DNA of 64,000 nucleotides from Cryptomeria japonica (taxonomy: Eukaryota; Streptophyta; Pinopsida; Cupressales; Cupressaceae). The position numbers and the translations under genes are program-made. A model generated the notes under the pieces. It saw only the letters and a program-made list of their open reading frames with translations. It was not told where the DNA came from and did not search any database. The stretch covers positions 139,091,361 through 139,155,360 of the forward strand of contig NC_081406.1 in assembly GCF_030272615.1 (NCBI RefSeq). Reading direction: 5' to 3'. Shown here in pieces: positions 34,111 through 45,029 of this stretch (its first letter is position 1; each line of letters opens with the position of its first letter).

Positions 34111-35629
34111 GCTATGGAAGAAGAAATGACAGCTTTGAAAAAGAATGATACATGGGATCTTGTACCAATGACTAAAGGATGAAAGCATGTTGGTTGCAAA
34201 TGGGTGTTCAAGAAAAAGATTGGTTTAGATGGAAGCATTGAGAAGTATAGCGCGAATTGTTGCAAAAGGCTACTCTCCGGTTGAGGGTATTGATTATGGT
34301 GAGATATTTTCTCTTGTTGCCAAAATGACATCCATTAGATTTTTTCTTTCTATTGTTGCTACTTATGATTTAGAGGTTGAACAAATAGATGTGAAAACTA
34401 CTTTCCTTCATGGTTATTTGGAGGATGATATTTATATGACACAACCGAAGCACTATGTGGTGAAAGGTAAAAGTAATTTGGTATGTAAATTAAGGAAATC
34501 TTTGTATGGCTTCAAACAAAGTCCTAGGATGTGGTACTAGAAATTTGATACATATGTGTTGAGTCTAATATTTGAGCGTTCTAAATCAGATCATTGTGTT
34601 TATTATAAATCTGATGGTGATCATTTCCTGTACATTGCATTGTATGTTGATGATATGTTATTCATTGGTTAAGGGAAAGGTATGATTTTAGAACTAAAGT
34701 CTTACCTCGCTGCTAAATTTGAAATGAAAGATCTTGGTACAAAAAAACACATTCTTGGGATGAAAATTAGAAGAGATAGAGTGAAAAAAAAGCTATGGCT
34801 AGGCCAGAGTAAGTATGTGAATTCAATGTTAGAGAGGTTCAACATGCAGGATTGTAGACCATTGTGTGTTCCTTGTACAATTGGAATGAAATTATCTACT
34901 GCAGATTGTCCTACATCCCCATTGGAGAGGGAAGACATGAGAAGAGTGCCTTACCAAAGTGTAGTTGGATTTTTGATGTATGATATGGTCTGTACTAGAC
35001 CAGACATTGCCCAAGCAATTGGAGTTTTGTCCAGATATATGTCTAATCCTGGTAGAGTTCATTGGGATGCAGTCAAAAGAGTCTTCAGATATTTGAAGGG
35101 TACTTCGGAGTATTCTTTGTGTTATCATAGTAATTCAGTTGGAGACATGATTTCCCTTGATATTCATGGTTATGTGGATTCAAACTGGGTAGGTGATATC
35201 AATAGCAGAAGATCCACTAGTGCTTATGTGTTTACTTTATTTGGTGGCGCAATTAGTTGGATGAGTAAGTGATAGGTTGTGGTTGCTTTGTCCACTACTG
35301 AAGCAGAGTATATGGAAGCTACTCATGCTTGTAAAGAGGCCATTTATCTTAAGAGACTGTGTTCATACATTGGAATAAAATAAGGAGTGACAATTTATTA
35401 TGACAATCAGAGTGTGATCTGCCTAGCTAAGAACTCGACATTTCATGCCTGAACCAAGTACATTGATGTTCAGTATCATTTTGTCAGAGATACAATCAAA
35501 GATGGTAGGGTGAAGCTAGTTAAGGTAGAAATTTTAATGAATGTTGCAGATTCTTTAACTAAGGTTGTAAGAATAGAGAAGTTCAGATGGTTCTTGGATT
35601 CTATGGGCCTCGTGGCCCCTAGCAATTAA
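34111..35629 (+). pseudogene. pol: Element E reverse transcriptase and RNase H, broken
   Basis: RT reads VGCKWVFKKKIGLDGSIEKY, then (after a shift near 34235) RIVAKGYSPVEGIDYGEIF, VEQIDVKTTFLHGYLEDDIY, and the catalytic LYVDDMLFIG with YVDD at 34643-34654. A 196-codon open stretch (34682-35272) covers AAKFEMKDLGTKKHILGMKI and RPDIAQAIGVLSRYMSNPGR. RNase H has VALSTTEAEYMEATHACKEA and YYDNQSVICLAKNSTFHA. The frame ends DSMGLVAPSN and TAA at 35627-35629. Confidence 0.92.
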
Positions 35630-35684
35630 TTCATTATGTTGATACTCCCTTTGCTCTTGCAAGGTATTCGACAAGTGGGAGATT
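35630..35684 (+). other. Element E polypurine tract region
   Basis: Short 3' untranslated stretch ending acaagtgggagattt just before the LTR. Confidence 0.75.
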
Positions 35685-36564
35685 TGTTGGGATACGGTGT
35701 CTTAACCTTCCATTTACTTGAGGTTACTATTTATAGTAAGTTCTCATTTGAGCACGAAATGGTGCAAAATTATCCCCGAAGCTTTTGGTTGGCTAGATAA
35801 TCATTCCGATAAAGTTACCTCACAAGATCACAACTAGTTTTAAAGATATTAAATTTTCTGTTTTGGAGGGGTCTAATGAAAGGTTTAAATTTGTTTTTGA
35901 GGAATTTAGAGGCCCCAAAATGCCCTAAAAAGTGGGCATAAATGGCATAGCATTTACGAGGAAATAGAGCACTTTGCGAGCTTTTCGACGCTTCAAACGG
36001 TTCGTCAATCGGACATAGGGTTCTCAAGTTATGGCCTCTGGAAGTTTGTACTCTTGAAATAGGAAATATAATTTGTATCAGACACATAAATGAGATGTAA
36101 AAGGGAGGGACACATGTTGATATGTGTTTTAACATGTAATAGGCCATCTAGAAGGGAGATAATTTCGGCTACACCTTAATGGGTAGTTTTAGCCCTTGGT
36201 TTTGTAATACCGTTTGTCAACTTCTTGTATTGTATCTCCTATATATGAAGTGTGTGAGATAGAGGTTGTGTGTAAGAGTCTTATGGCTATTGAGTTACCT
36301 CTGAATCTCTTATTAGTGGTACTCTTGCGAAGAGATTTCTTTGCAAGTATATTGTAATCTATTTTGATTGTTGAATAATATATTGGGAAAATTTTAGAGT
36401 GTGGGGTTTTTCTCCCGAAAGGGTTTTCCCCACGTAAATCACTATGTTATGGTTTGAATGTTATTATATCTATTTCTGTTTTCTGTAACTATTTTGATGA
36501 TCTATAAATTTTTTTGCATTACTCTCCTCTCAAGGTTAGTGTAGGAAGTTGTGACTTCCTTACA
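35685..36564 (+). repeat. Element E 3' LTR
   Basis: 880 bp, starts TGTTGGGATACGG, ends cttaca, colinear with 30622-31498 with scattered substitutions and small indels. The 3' end lacks a ttccactacttgac segment present in the 5' copy. Target duplication attat follows. Confidence 0.94.
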
Positions 36565-37260
36565 ATTATCTGTGATGATTTCTTTAGGGATTCCATATCG
36601 GTAGATGAGGTAATTCACGATGAACTTAGAAATTTTTTTTCTAGTGGTGAAGATGAGGGGTATGGCCTCCACCCATTTGGTGAAGTATTCAGTGGTGGTT
36701 ATTATGAATTTGTGGCTATTGGATGAAGTGGGATGGATTTTCCCTATGAGATCGAGTCCCCACTAAGAGAAGGGCCAAGGTGTAAGAAACAAATGCAGAT
36801 CTTGATAAGGTGCATGGATTTTGTCACCATGTTTCTGACACAGGACGCATTTCTTTTGATAATGGTACGCGTCTTCTTCCATTGTAGGTCAGTAGTATCC
36901 CATGTGCAAGAACTTTTTAGCCAATGTGAGGCTGCTTAAGTGTGCTCCACAAATACCTTCATGCACTTCACGTAGTGCCCATTTAGCCTCCTATTTGTCT
37001 AAACTCCTTAGGAGGGATCCATACAAATGCCTTCAAAAAAGGGTGTCACCAAGGATAGTGTAGTGGGCGCAATGGTAGATGAAGGTTTCTTTTTGGGTTT
37101 TGGTGAGGTAGGGTGGGATGACGTTGTCTCTGAGGTAAGTGAAGGTTTCTTGATACCATGGGGAGTCAGAGCCAACAAGGACACACACCATTTCAGATTC
37201 AAGAATATCATATGTCAGGATAAGAGTTTCTCTACCAATAACTCACACTTTTGAGTGTTT
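36565..37260 (-). pseudogene. pol: Element D integrase N-terminal and core part, broken
   Basis: Minus strand. HHCC zinc-binding domain: HEGICGAHLSSLTLAKKFLH, then CVLC-type pair in QKKCV-CQKHGDKIH. The core begins WGLDLIGKIHPTSSNSHKFI and continues FTKWVEAIPL to YGIPKEIIT, where copia E is inserted. Broken by in-frame stops. Confidence 0.87.
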
Positions 37261-37660
37261 GCCGACATTTGTAGGAGGGAGCCAATTGTAACCATAGCAT
37301 CCACAACTCTATTGTTTTCATGCGGGATCTACTCAAACTGAATGATTGTGAAGTGTTGCTTGAGATCCTCAACCATACTATAGTAAGGAAGAAGTTTATC
37401 ATCTTTTGTCTTGTATGCGTCATTGACTTTCTTTATGACCAGTTGGGAATCACCGTAAACTTTCAATTCCAGTATCTTCCATTGAATAGCCAAGAAGAGT
37501 CTAGTAATTAGTGCTTCATATTCCGTTATATTGTTGGTGCATAAAAAGGCTATTTTGTATGACTTAGGGATGCAGTCTCCTTGAGGTGTGACTAGTAGGA
37601 TTCCTACCCCCCAATCCATTCTTCCCAAGAGCCATCAAAGTATAACCACCATTTAGATGA
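37261..37660 (-). pseudogene. pol: Element D second (archaeal-type) RNase H
   Basis: Minus strand. WWLYFDGSWEEWIGGWGVGI starts the fold (first catalytic Asp in FDGS), then PKSYKIAFLCTNNITEYEAL with the catalytic Glu and LKVYGDSQLVIKKVNDAY with the third Asp. The N-T-E-Y-E-A-L and G-D-S-Q-L-V motifs are those of the extra RNase H that the Tat lineage acquired between its own RNase H and integrase. Confidence 0.86.
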
Positions 37661-37789
37661 TGTGTTGTCAGTAATTATGGAATCATCAGTGAATTATGTG
37701 ATGAGAGGATGATCCCCTTGTAATGGAGCATCACTCAATTGATCTACGATTACTTGTCCCTTGATTTCTTTTTTGTCTACATACTCGAT

Positions 37790-38270
37790 GTCAAATTCAG
37801 TTTAAAGCATGACCCATTTTGTGGTTCTTCCTATGAGAGCATCTTTTGATAGTAGGTACTTCAAGGGGTCAATCTTTGCAATCAATTTTGTCTTATGGTT
37901 GAGCATGTACTAGTGGAGCTTCTGTGTGTTGAAGAGCAAGGCAAGCTCTTTCAATGGGGGTATAATTGAGCTTGTACACTACTAGAGTGCGGCCGATGTA
38001 ATATGTAGCATGCTCTTTACCTCGATCATTTGTTTGTGCCAATAATGTCCCCAGTGCCACTCTAGTTGTTGATATGTATAGGAGGAGCGACTGTCCTAGA
38101 ATAGGATGCATAAGAACTGGTGGTGAAGCTAGGTATTCTTTTAACTTTTCAAAATCCTTTTGACACAAACAATCCCATTTGAATTTTGTATCCTTTCTGA
38201 GGAGGTGTACAAATGGGTAGCACTTGTCAGCTAGTTGTGCAATAAATCTTCTGATAGATTGAATCTTGAC
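37790..38270 (-). pseudogene. pol: Element D original RNase H domain, broken
   Basis: Minus strand. CQKDFEKLKEYLASPPVLMH and LLLYISTTRVALGTLLAQ mark the gypsy RNase H, with YTPIERACLAL following. In-frame stops near 37905, and the frame continues as a spacer (FDIEYVDKKEIKGQVIVDQL) toward the second RNase H. Confidence 0.86.
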
Positions 38271-39040
38271 TTGGAGACTGCATAACTACCTTAGAGTCCT
38301 CAAGGGAGGCATTTCCATAATAGCTTTCACCTTGGCAGGATCCACTTCTACACCTCTTTGAGAAGCTATGAAGCCAAGAATTTTTCTAGATGTGACACCA
38401 AAGACACATTTCTTGGGTTTTAAGCATAGCTTGTACTTTTCAAGTCTTTCAAAGATTTGCCTTAGGACTAGGATATGCTCATCTCTTGTCTTAGACTTCC
38501 CAAGGAGGTCATCAACACAATCTTCCATTATTTTGTGTAGCAGGTCATGAAAGATTATAGTCATCACTCTTTGGTAGGTTGCTCCTATGTTTTTTAGTCC
38601 AAAGGGCATGACTTGGTAACAGAATGTACCCCATGGTTTTGTGAATGTAGTTTTGTGTTGGTCTTCTTCTGCCATCCTGATCTGGTTGTAGCTAGAAAAT
38701 CCATCCATGAGGAAGAGCATCTCATGCCCTGTTGTCAAGTCCATGATCATATCTATATTAGGAAAATGAAAGTCATCTTTAGGTCATGCCTTGTTCAAGT
38801 CTCATAAGTCTATACATATTCTATTGCCCCTAGCAGGATTTCCAATAGGTACAATGTTGGAGACCCATTCAAGATAATCAATGGGCTTAATGAAGCTGGC
38901 ATCCAACATCTTCTGCAACTCTGCTTTAACTAGGAGGGCGATTTGAGGATGCATCTTGCATAATTTTTGCTTAATAGGTTTGGCATTTGGACAAACTATG
39001 AGATTGTGTACCACCAAGTCAGGATCAAGGTCCAATATGT
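38271..39040 (-). pseudogene. pol: Element D reverse transcriptase, YVDD changed to CVDD
   Basis: Minus strand. Pre-RT and fingers: LDPDLVVHNLIVCPNAKPIK, KAELQKMLDASFIKPIDYLE and WVSNIVPIGN. Palm: LMDGFSSYNQIRMAEEDQHK, TFCYQVMPFGLKNIGATYQR, then CVDDLLGKS with the motif at 38519-38508, where the usual Tyr of YVDD is Cys. The two catalytic Asp residues remain. VFGVTSRKILGFIASQRGVE closes the connection region. Confidence 0.9.
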
Positions 39041-40196
39041 TAGCATATGACCAGGGAAAATTGATTTGTGTTTCTTTAAGAAAGCTTATAAAGTTCTACT
39101 TCTCTTGATCAGCGAGTGACTTGGCGATGGTACATTATTTGGTGTTTCTTTTGTGCCCATGTTGATTGTGTCAGTTTCCTAAATGAGTAGAGGGGAATTT
39201 TCCTATTGTGGGGGAGCCATGGTAGGGAGGTCAATTACCTCATCTTCAAATGCTTGATTTAAGTTTTCACTTGAAGATGCGTCCTTTAGTTTTACTTTTT
39301 CTATGTCTAAAGGTGCCTTAGAGAGGTTTTCGCCAGGGGACTTCTGATTTTTCATTTTGTTCCTACTTTTGCGACTGAGGGAGTTGACCTGACTACCAAA
39401 GTAAGCTTCTGGATGAAGCTAAATTCAATTGATAGATGTGTGGTCCACAAGGTTTTGCATGTTAAGAAATGCTATAAGAGAATCATCATTGATGCAGATG
39501 TCTATAACAAGTGTTCCTTGTTGGTCCTTGTCAATAAGTTCAGGGTGGACAAGTTTAAGTTCATATGAATTGGAAGGGGTGATAGGGGTGATAGTGTTTA
39601 TATGGGTGTCATTAAATATGTCGTCGAGGTATTCAAAAGGCATTTTGTGGAACTCATCTTCATCGAATCTTCGACTTCATCAGGAAGGTCTGGTTGGACA
39701 CTAGCGATAGTGATCTTAGGTTTTGGAGAGAAACTCAAGCCTCTATTGTACTTATAAGAGATTGGAGAGATGGGTGCATTTATGCCTTTTTCTTCTGGTC
39801 CAAGATAATGTCCTTTGTAGCCCACCTTATCTGCTATGGAAGATTCTTTCAAATACATTTGTTTGGGGATTTCTGTCGGTTCTTCATCTTCTTCTCGGTA
39901 TAACCAAGAAGTGACATATGTTTCTAACCTTTCCTCATCAAGTGGGCCCCATTTTTTGAAGGTAGTTTTCTTTGCATTTGATAATGGGTTTTTTCTTGTT
40001 TCTTGATTTCCCTTGGTTTTCCATATGAATTAAGAGAAGGTGGGAGTTGACCCACATAAAGAGCATTTTGGAGGGTATACTCTCCACAACCATTATCAAT
40101 GATTGTGACCTTTTTCTTAGGTTTGGATGAGGTGGATGCAAATATTAGATGGGTGAGATGTGGGAACCAGAGAATGCCTATTGAGTGGAAAATGGT
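39041..40196 (-). pseudogene. Element D linker between protease and RT, with G-patch-like segment
   Basis: Minus strand, between the F insertion and RT. It contains a G-patch-like stretch (GYKGHYLGPEEKGINAPI then NRGLSF, about 39730-39830) and an acidic variable linker, then NMGTKETPNN before the pre-RT motif. The same order is present in element B, so B and D share ancestry of this region. Several frames are needed, so it is frameshifted. Confidence 0.7.
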
Positions 40197-40201
40197 AGGG
40201 A

Positions 40202-41152
40202 TGCTGGAATAAAGGATCACTGAGAGGGGGGTGAATCAATGATCTATTGATAAATATATTTTTTTATTTATTCTAAAACCACCAAAAGCATATGTAAGAA
40301 AGTAAAGTGCAGAAACACAAGATAAACAACCACAAGACCATAACAATAGGATTTTTACATGGAAACCCAAATGGGAAAAACCATAGTGGGATTTGAACCC
40401 ACAATATTATTCCACTATGGCCAGTAGAAAAATAATATTACAAAAGGGGAATGCACTTTGCATTCAGGCACACTGCCTAGAGCTTACAATTCAATTACAA
40501 TAAGGGATGCAACCTCAAAAGGCTCATTGCCTTACAAGTCTTTTACAATGATGAATTACACTTATTGAACTCCAAAATAGCATCAAACAATACCTAGATG
40601 AGTTCCAGTTAAGTGCACAAAGTCTGATTGTACCACCTCTGCTACTTTGCTCTATCTTCTGTCTCAGACAGCTACCAGATAAAGGATGTGCATGTGAAAC
40701 AGTGCCAAAAGGATTTCTTGATCACAAATTGCTCATATAACTTCACACATTCACCAAAAAATTCTTCTACACTGGTCTTATATATCCGCAATCACAAAAT
40801 AAACACTTATCAAGTTGGCATGTAGTGTACTATGTAATCATGAGTTGGCTTGAACCAGATCACCAAAACATATGTGGATCCACCAAATGATGTCAAAATT
40901 ACTTCCACAAGTCGACCCTATCACCACATACGCGAATCTCACCATGACAATCATCGGAAAGCTTTCAGACCAAAACTCCAATGTTTAGCCTGAATTACCA
41001 GAGCTAGATTACTAATTACCGGACCATAATAACTTCTGGATATCAAAATATGTGATTACTGGATAAGATCTTCAAGGAGAGTTTCCATCAATGACAACCC
41101 TAGACCATTATCCATGCATCAATATCCACCAGATGAGTGTCAATTGCCAAAA
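40202..41152 (-). repeat. Element F 3' LTR
   Basis: About 951 bp. Its two ends match the 396-bp LTR at 46220-46615. The central part, about 40530-41085, has no counterpart there. A T-arm-like segment (gtgggatttgaacccac, near 40386) is part of the LTR and not a tRNA gene. Confidence 0.88.
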
Positions 41153-41393
41153 ATCTCCCCTTTTGGCATTAATGGCAACACTCATGAAAAATGACTAAGT
41201 GTTAAAACTTGTACACGAGATCAAAATTTCTAAGGCTCCCCCTTAGATCAAAAACTCAAAATCTTGTAGCAATCTATCAACCCAAAAAATTGCATCCTTA
41301 TGTATATTTTTTACTCTACTCTCCCCCTTTGATAGTAATGCCAAAGATGGGTGCTCCTCAAAAACTTATGTACAAGAGTGTATACCGGATATA
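41153..41393 (-). other. Element F 3' untranslated region and polypurine tract
   Basis: On the minus strand this ends aaaaggggagattt next to the LTR, a good PPT. A second purine block (ctaagggggagcc) lies near 41235-41250. The frame of the long ORF might extend a little into this stretch. Confidence 0.7.
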
Positions 41394-44300
41394 CTAGACA
41401 TATTTGAAGATATTTGCAAAAATGATCTTAAAAAATCCTATGTGAGTATCCCACCCACTCTTCAAGTTGTCCAAAATTGTGATGAATGCACTAAAAACAT
41501 AGGCATGAATCTCCACGTCCTTTAATTCAGTCAGAAGAGGTTGTGCCATAACTTTCATACAATCTAATTTGTTACTTAACATGGTGTCCATCCAAGGGGC
41601 AATCAGGTTCCAGAGTTCACCAACTCTCCTCCAAATTTTGTCTTTACTTGCATAAAGGCTCGAGATTTGATCATTTAGAGCTATTACTTGCCCTTTTATG
41701 CTGCTGGTTAGGGCTATATTTGAGCCAAGAGACTATGAAATTCCAGCTAGCTTACCTTGACAAATACCAATCTGCTTATTTATATCAACTATGAATTTGG
41801 ACAAAATAAGACAAGACTTATATATCTTACCACCTTTAGTCAAAACTTTTGAGATTGTTTGCAAACTCTTGTTCAGTCTCACTCTATCATCCTCTATCAT
41901 CTTCTGAAATGTTTGCATGTGAACCTCCTTAAATCTGTCTATTACTCGCTTGTTGGTAGACTTCTCTAGTGATTCAAAGTTGGTAATTACATTATTAATC
42001 AACTATAATAATTTATCAAAGGGGTTAGAATTGGGATCTAGTTGTACTTCCGGTACCACCTTCTACAGAATACCTACAGACATCTCAATTAACTTCTTGT
42101 CTTCATTCTCCGAATTTACTAAGTCTTGACAAGCTTGAGCCTAGATTGCTGCAACTACCATTAGCCTTTCTATTGGGGACATATGTCTGATATCAATAGG
42201 TTTATCAAAATTAATAGATATCTGCAGAAGAATTATTTTCCCTTTGTCCTTAGGAGTGTCAATTATCAGGACAATCTAGACATTGATGGTTACATGCTCT
42301 CCCTTCTCATGTGCCTTATCCTTCTCTGCCTGTTGTTTTCCTGCATCCGGTTGTTGCTAAGTAAAAAAAAATTCTTTATCCTTTACATGTGCATCGGTGT
42401 TGCCACTTGGTGTAGTAACATCCTTGGGAGTCTCTTGAGCCTCTTCACCCTTCATCTCCACTACATCTGGAGGAATTTTACTATCTCTAGCATCGAGGGT
42501 TGAATGGCTCTGGTCTGTCGGATGAGAGGTGTCATCCTTCTGAGATTCATCTTCATTGGTTGGGACCTAATTGTTCTTTAGAAACTTTCTCCATATTACT
42601 TTTGTTTCTTTCCTCACTTCTTCAACCCTGGTAACCATAAGCTTGTTCACTCTATTTTTACTTATGAATTCCTTCCGGTTGGCCAACTCCATAAGTCTAT
42701 CAACCTCTTCTTGAGATATGCAAGCACTTATGTTTATCAATTCTCTCTCTTTCTTTTCTTTATCTAATCTTCTTGATGTTAGCCACCTAACATCAAGAAT
42801 ATTATAAAAAGCTTTGGGAATACTGCGTTCTAGCTCAATTAACGACTTGCTGAAGTTATACAGATGAAACACAACTTCCTCACCTTCCCTTTGCTCATTT
42901 TCATCAAAGTCATCATAGTATACACTGATATTCTTAAGATTACCACCCTTAACAATTTCATTAGTTAGTTCTTTTACAGTTAACAGAGGAATAAAGGTAT
43001 ATTTACCCTCTACCTTGCCAGATTCAAGGTCCTTATCAAATTATGTTCTTATCCTCCTTCCTCTTTTGATCTCGTTGGTTAGAAGTTGAGCTCCATCGGA
43101 CTGAGGTTTCCTGATTACTCTAAAAAAATCACCTTTCATCTTTTCTTTCTCTACTTCCCCATCAGACTCAGTCTCAGAAGCAACATGGGATATAACTACA
43201 TATGTCCTCTTTGGTTTTTCTTTTTGCTTCATAACTCCTTTGTCAGATGAGCTTTGTGTTGCAGAAGGTTTTACCAGAGCAGGGGCAAACTTGGTCTCCT
43301 TATGATTTGCCTTGGAGGGGACCGGTTCAGTCTTAATCTTTCGTGATTCTTCTATTTGTGTCACCTTCTCCCTTGATTTCTTGATTGCCTCTGTAGTGAA
43401 TCCCATCTGCACAACCACTTCCTCAACCATTTTGGATACTTTTATTTTTCTTGTCAGTTGGGTAAACTTCTTATGAAGCTCCAAATACTTCTCCTTGAAG
43501 GTACCAAATTTTGGTTCATTTGGATCCACCAGTTTGGTCAGAAGGTGTTGAGCATAGACCTCAAGTATTTGCACATCAACCTCATAACCCATTGGCAAAA
43601 TATAGACTATCCTAGGCTCTACAACCTCCATATGACATTGGTCCTTATCAACCATGAAGCAGATAGTTTTTTCAGATTTCTCCACCACTTTCTTAGGAAT
43701 CCTTTCCCTATCCTTCATTTTGCCTTGGAAGATTTTGAAAAAGCTCCACAGGGCAGCAGTCTAATCCTCCCTATTTCCCAATCTCTACATGTCTTGCTTA
43801 ATTTGGATGGCCACTGGTAAGTCAAATGCCCATTGAAGTCTCCCTATTTTGAGGATCTCATTCATGAAATAGAGTGCAAGACAATTGATTAGAGAACCAA
43901 ATTTAAAAACATTCTTCTTATCTGATTTAATCTTCTTTAAATTGCTGAGAAGCTCTTCAAGAAGAACTGAACATAGATCTTACTGCACATCTTCTTTCAC
44001 CATCTGATAAGTTGCATAAATTGTTGTACCAGAAATATAATTTAGTCTACTAGACTAGTAAAATTTATATCTGATGATCATGGATGCAAATCTCACATCA
44101 TGCTCCAAGATATCATCAATTATCATATATTTGTTATCAAATTGCACACCGGTTAACTTAGTGATGATAGGGTTCATTACCTTCCTCAAATTAGGTTTGT
44201 CACCAGTTTGATTTAGGCAAGTGACTGCATGGATGGCTTGCTTAGTTATCTTGTATGGTTTGTCCAGACAAATAAAATCATCATGCACATGGCTTAGAAT

Positions 44301-44612
44301 GTATCTCACCCACTCATCTTCATCGAACAACAAGAAGTGAACAAATTGCATGAAACCCTTCCTCTGCAACCGAACATATTCTGATTTGATATTTCCATCT
44401 CTATCCCGGAGGTGAGTGTTATAAAGTGCTAGGATTGATTCTTTTCCAGTTTCCTCAATGTTGCAATGAATATAAGCTCTCACATCATCTACATGCAGAA
44501 CTCCATATGGTACTGACGAGAAAGCACCGTTGGGATTGTCCTCTATTGATTTAAATGGATGTTTCTTGAATTAGGGCCTTGCTCTTTCAAAAACCTCAAC
44601 TGCCAAAGGCAT
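41394..44612 (-). pseudogene. Element F orphan ORF of about 1,073 codons, nonsense-interrupted
   Basis: Minus strand, ATG at 44612-44610 (MPLAVEVFERARP). A single frame holds to the TAG at 41396-41394, with no frameshift in 3.2 kb. It is interrupted by 13 in-frame stops, by my reading 10 TAG, 3 TAA and no TGA, mostly where Gln would fit. The N-terminal 200 residues look globular (FMQFVHFLLFDEDEWVRYIL, ITKQAIHAVTCLNQTGDKPN, MNPIITKLTGVQFDNKYMII). The middle is Lys/Glu-rich with predicted coils and SETESDGEVEKEKMK. The C-terminal third is helical (NVITNFESLEKSTNKRVIDR). I do not recognise the family, and it has no RT, integrase or protease motif. It could be an envelope-free accessory or capsid-like protein of this element type, or a captured host gene; neither is shown. 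Confidence 0.75.
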
Positions 44613-45029
44613 GTTAACAAAAGAAGATGTGATTTCAAGTAACTTAGGGTTCAGAATATGCTTCTATAAATACCTCTTATTCCAGACGGATGTACAATAA
44701 CCTTTGTCATATCACCTCAAACCTTTTAATCGCCTTGGAAACTAGTTTGCCTCACTTTGCTGCTTCAACTCTTCGCTCGCAATGTGAGAAGTGATTCACA
44801 TTATCCCTTTTTAACCTCGCAAACCCTAATTTTAAGTTGACATAAATGCACTGGTAAGGTTCAACCGGTTATCGGATGCCCTGTTCAGCATAATCCATTC
44901 AACCAGATTCAAAGATTGTCATGAAGAGTTCCAGATAATCATCTGAAATCAACCACGATTGATCACAAATCTCTCAAGGGGGTTCTGCAAGATTTTGCAT
45001 GAAAATGCCACCCCCTAAGGCCAAAAGCC
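44613..45029 (-). other. Element F spacer between the two coding regions
   Basis: About 420 bp without a convincing frame between the stop of the zinc-knuckle protein and the ATG of the orphan ORF. Confidence 0.6.

Larger units (their letters stand above)
30622..36564 (+). mobile_element. Element E: Ty1/copia retrotransposon inserted in element D integrase
   Basis: 5,943 bp with LTRs of 877 and 880 bp and a perfect target duplication attat (30617-30621 and 36565-36569). The interrupted integrase frame of D is continuous on the minus strand once one copy of the duplication is discounted. All copia domains are recognisable and all are broken. Confidence 0.96.

Noticed and set aside
40380-40435. 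tRNA gene (gggatttgaacccac resembles a T arm)
   Set aside because: No full cloverleaf, and the same sequence recurs at about 46410 in the other LTR of element F, so it is LTR sequence.
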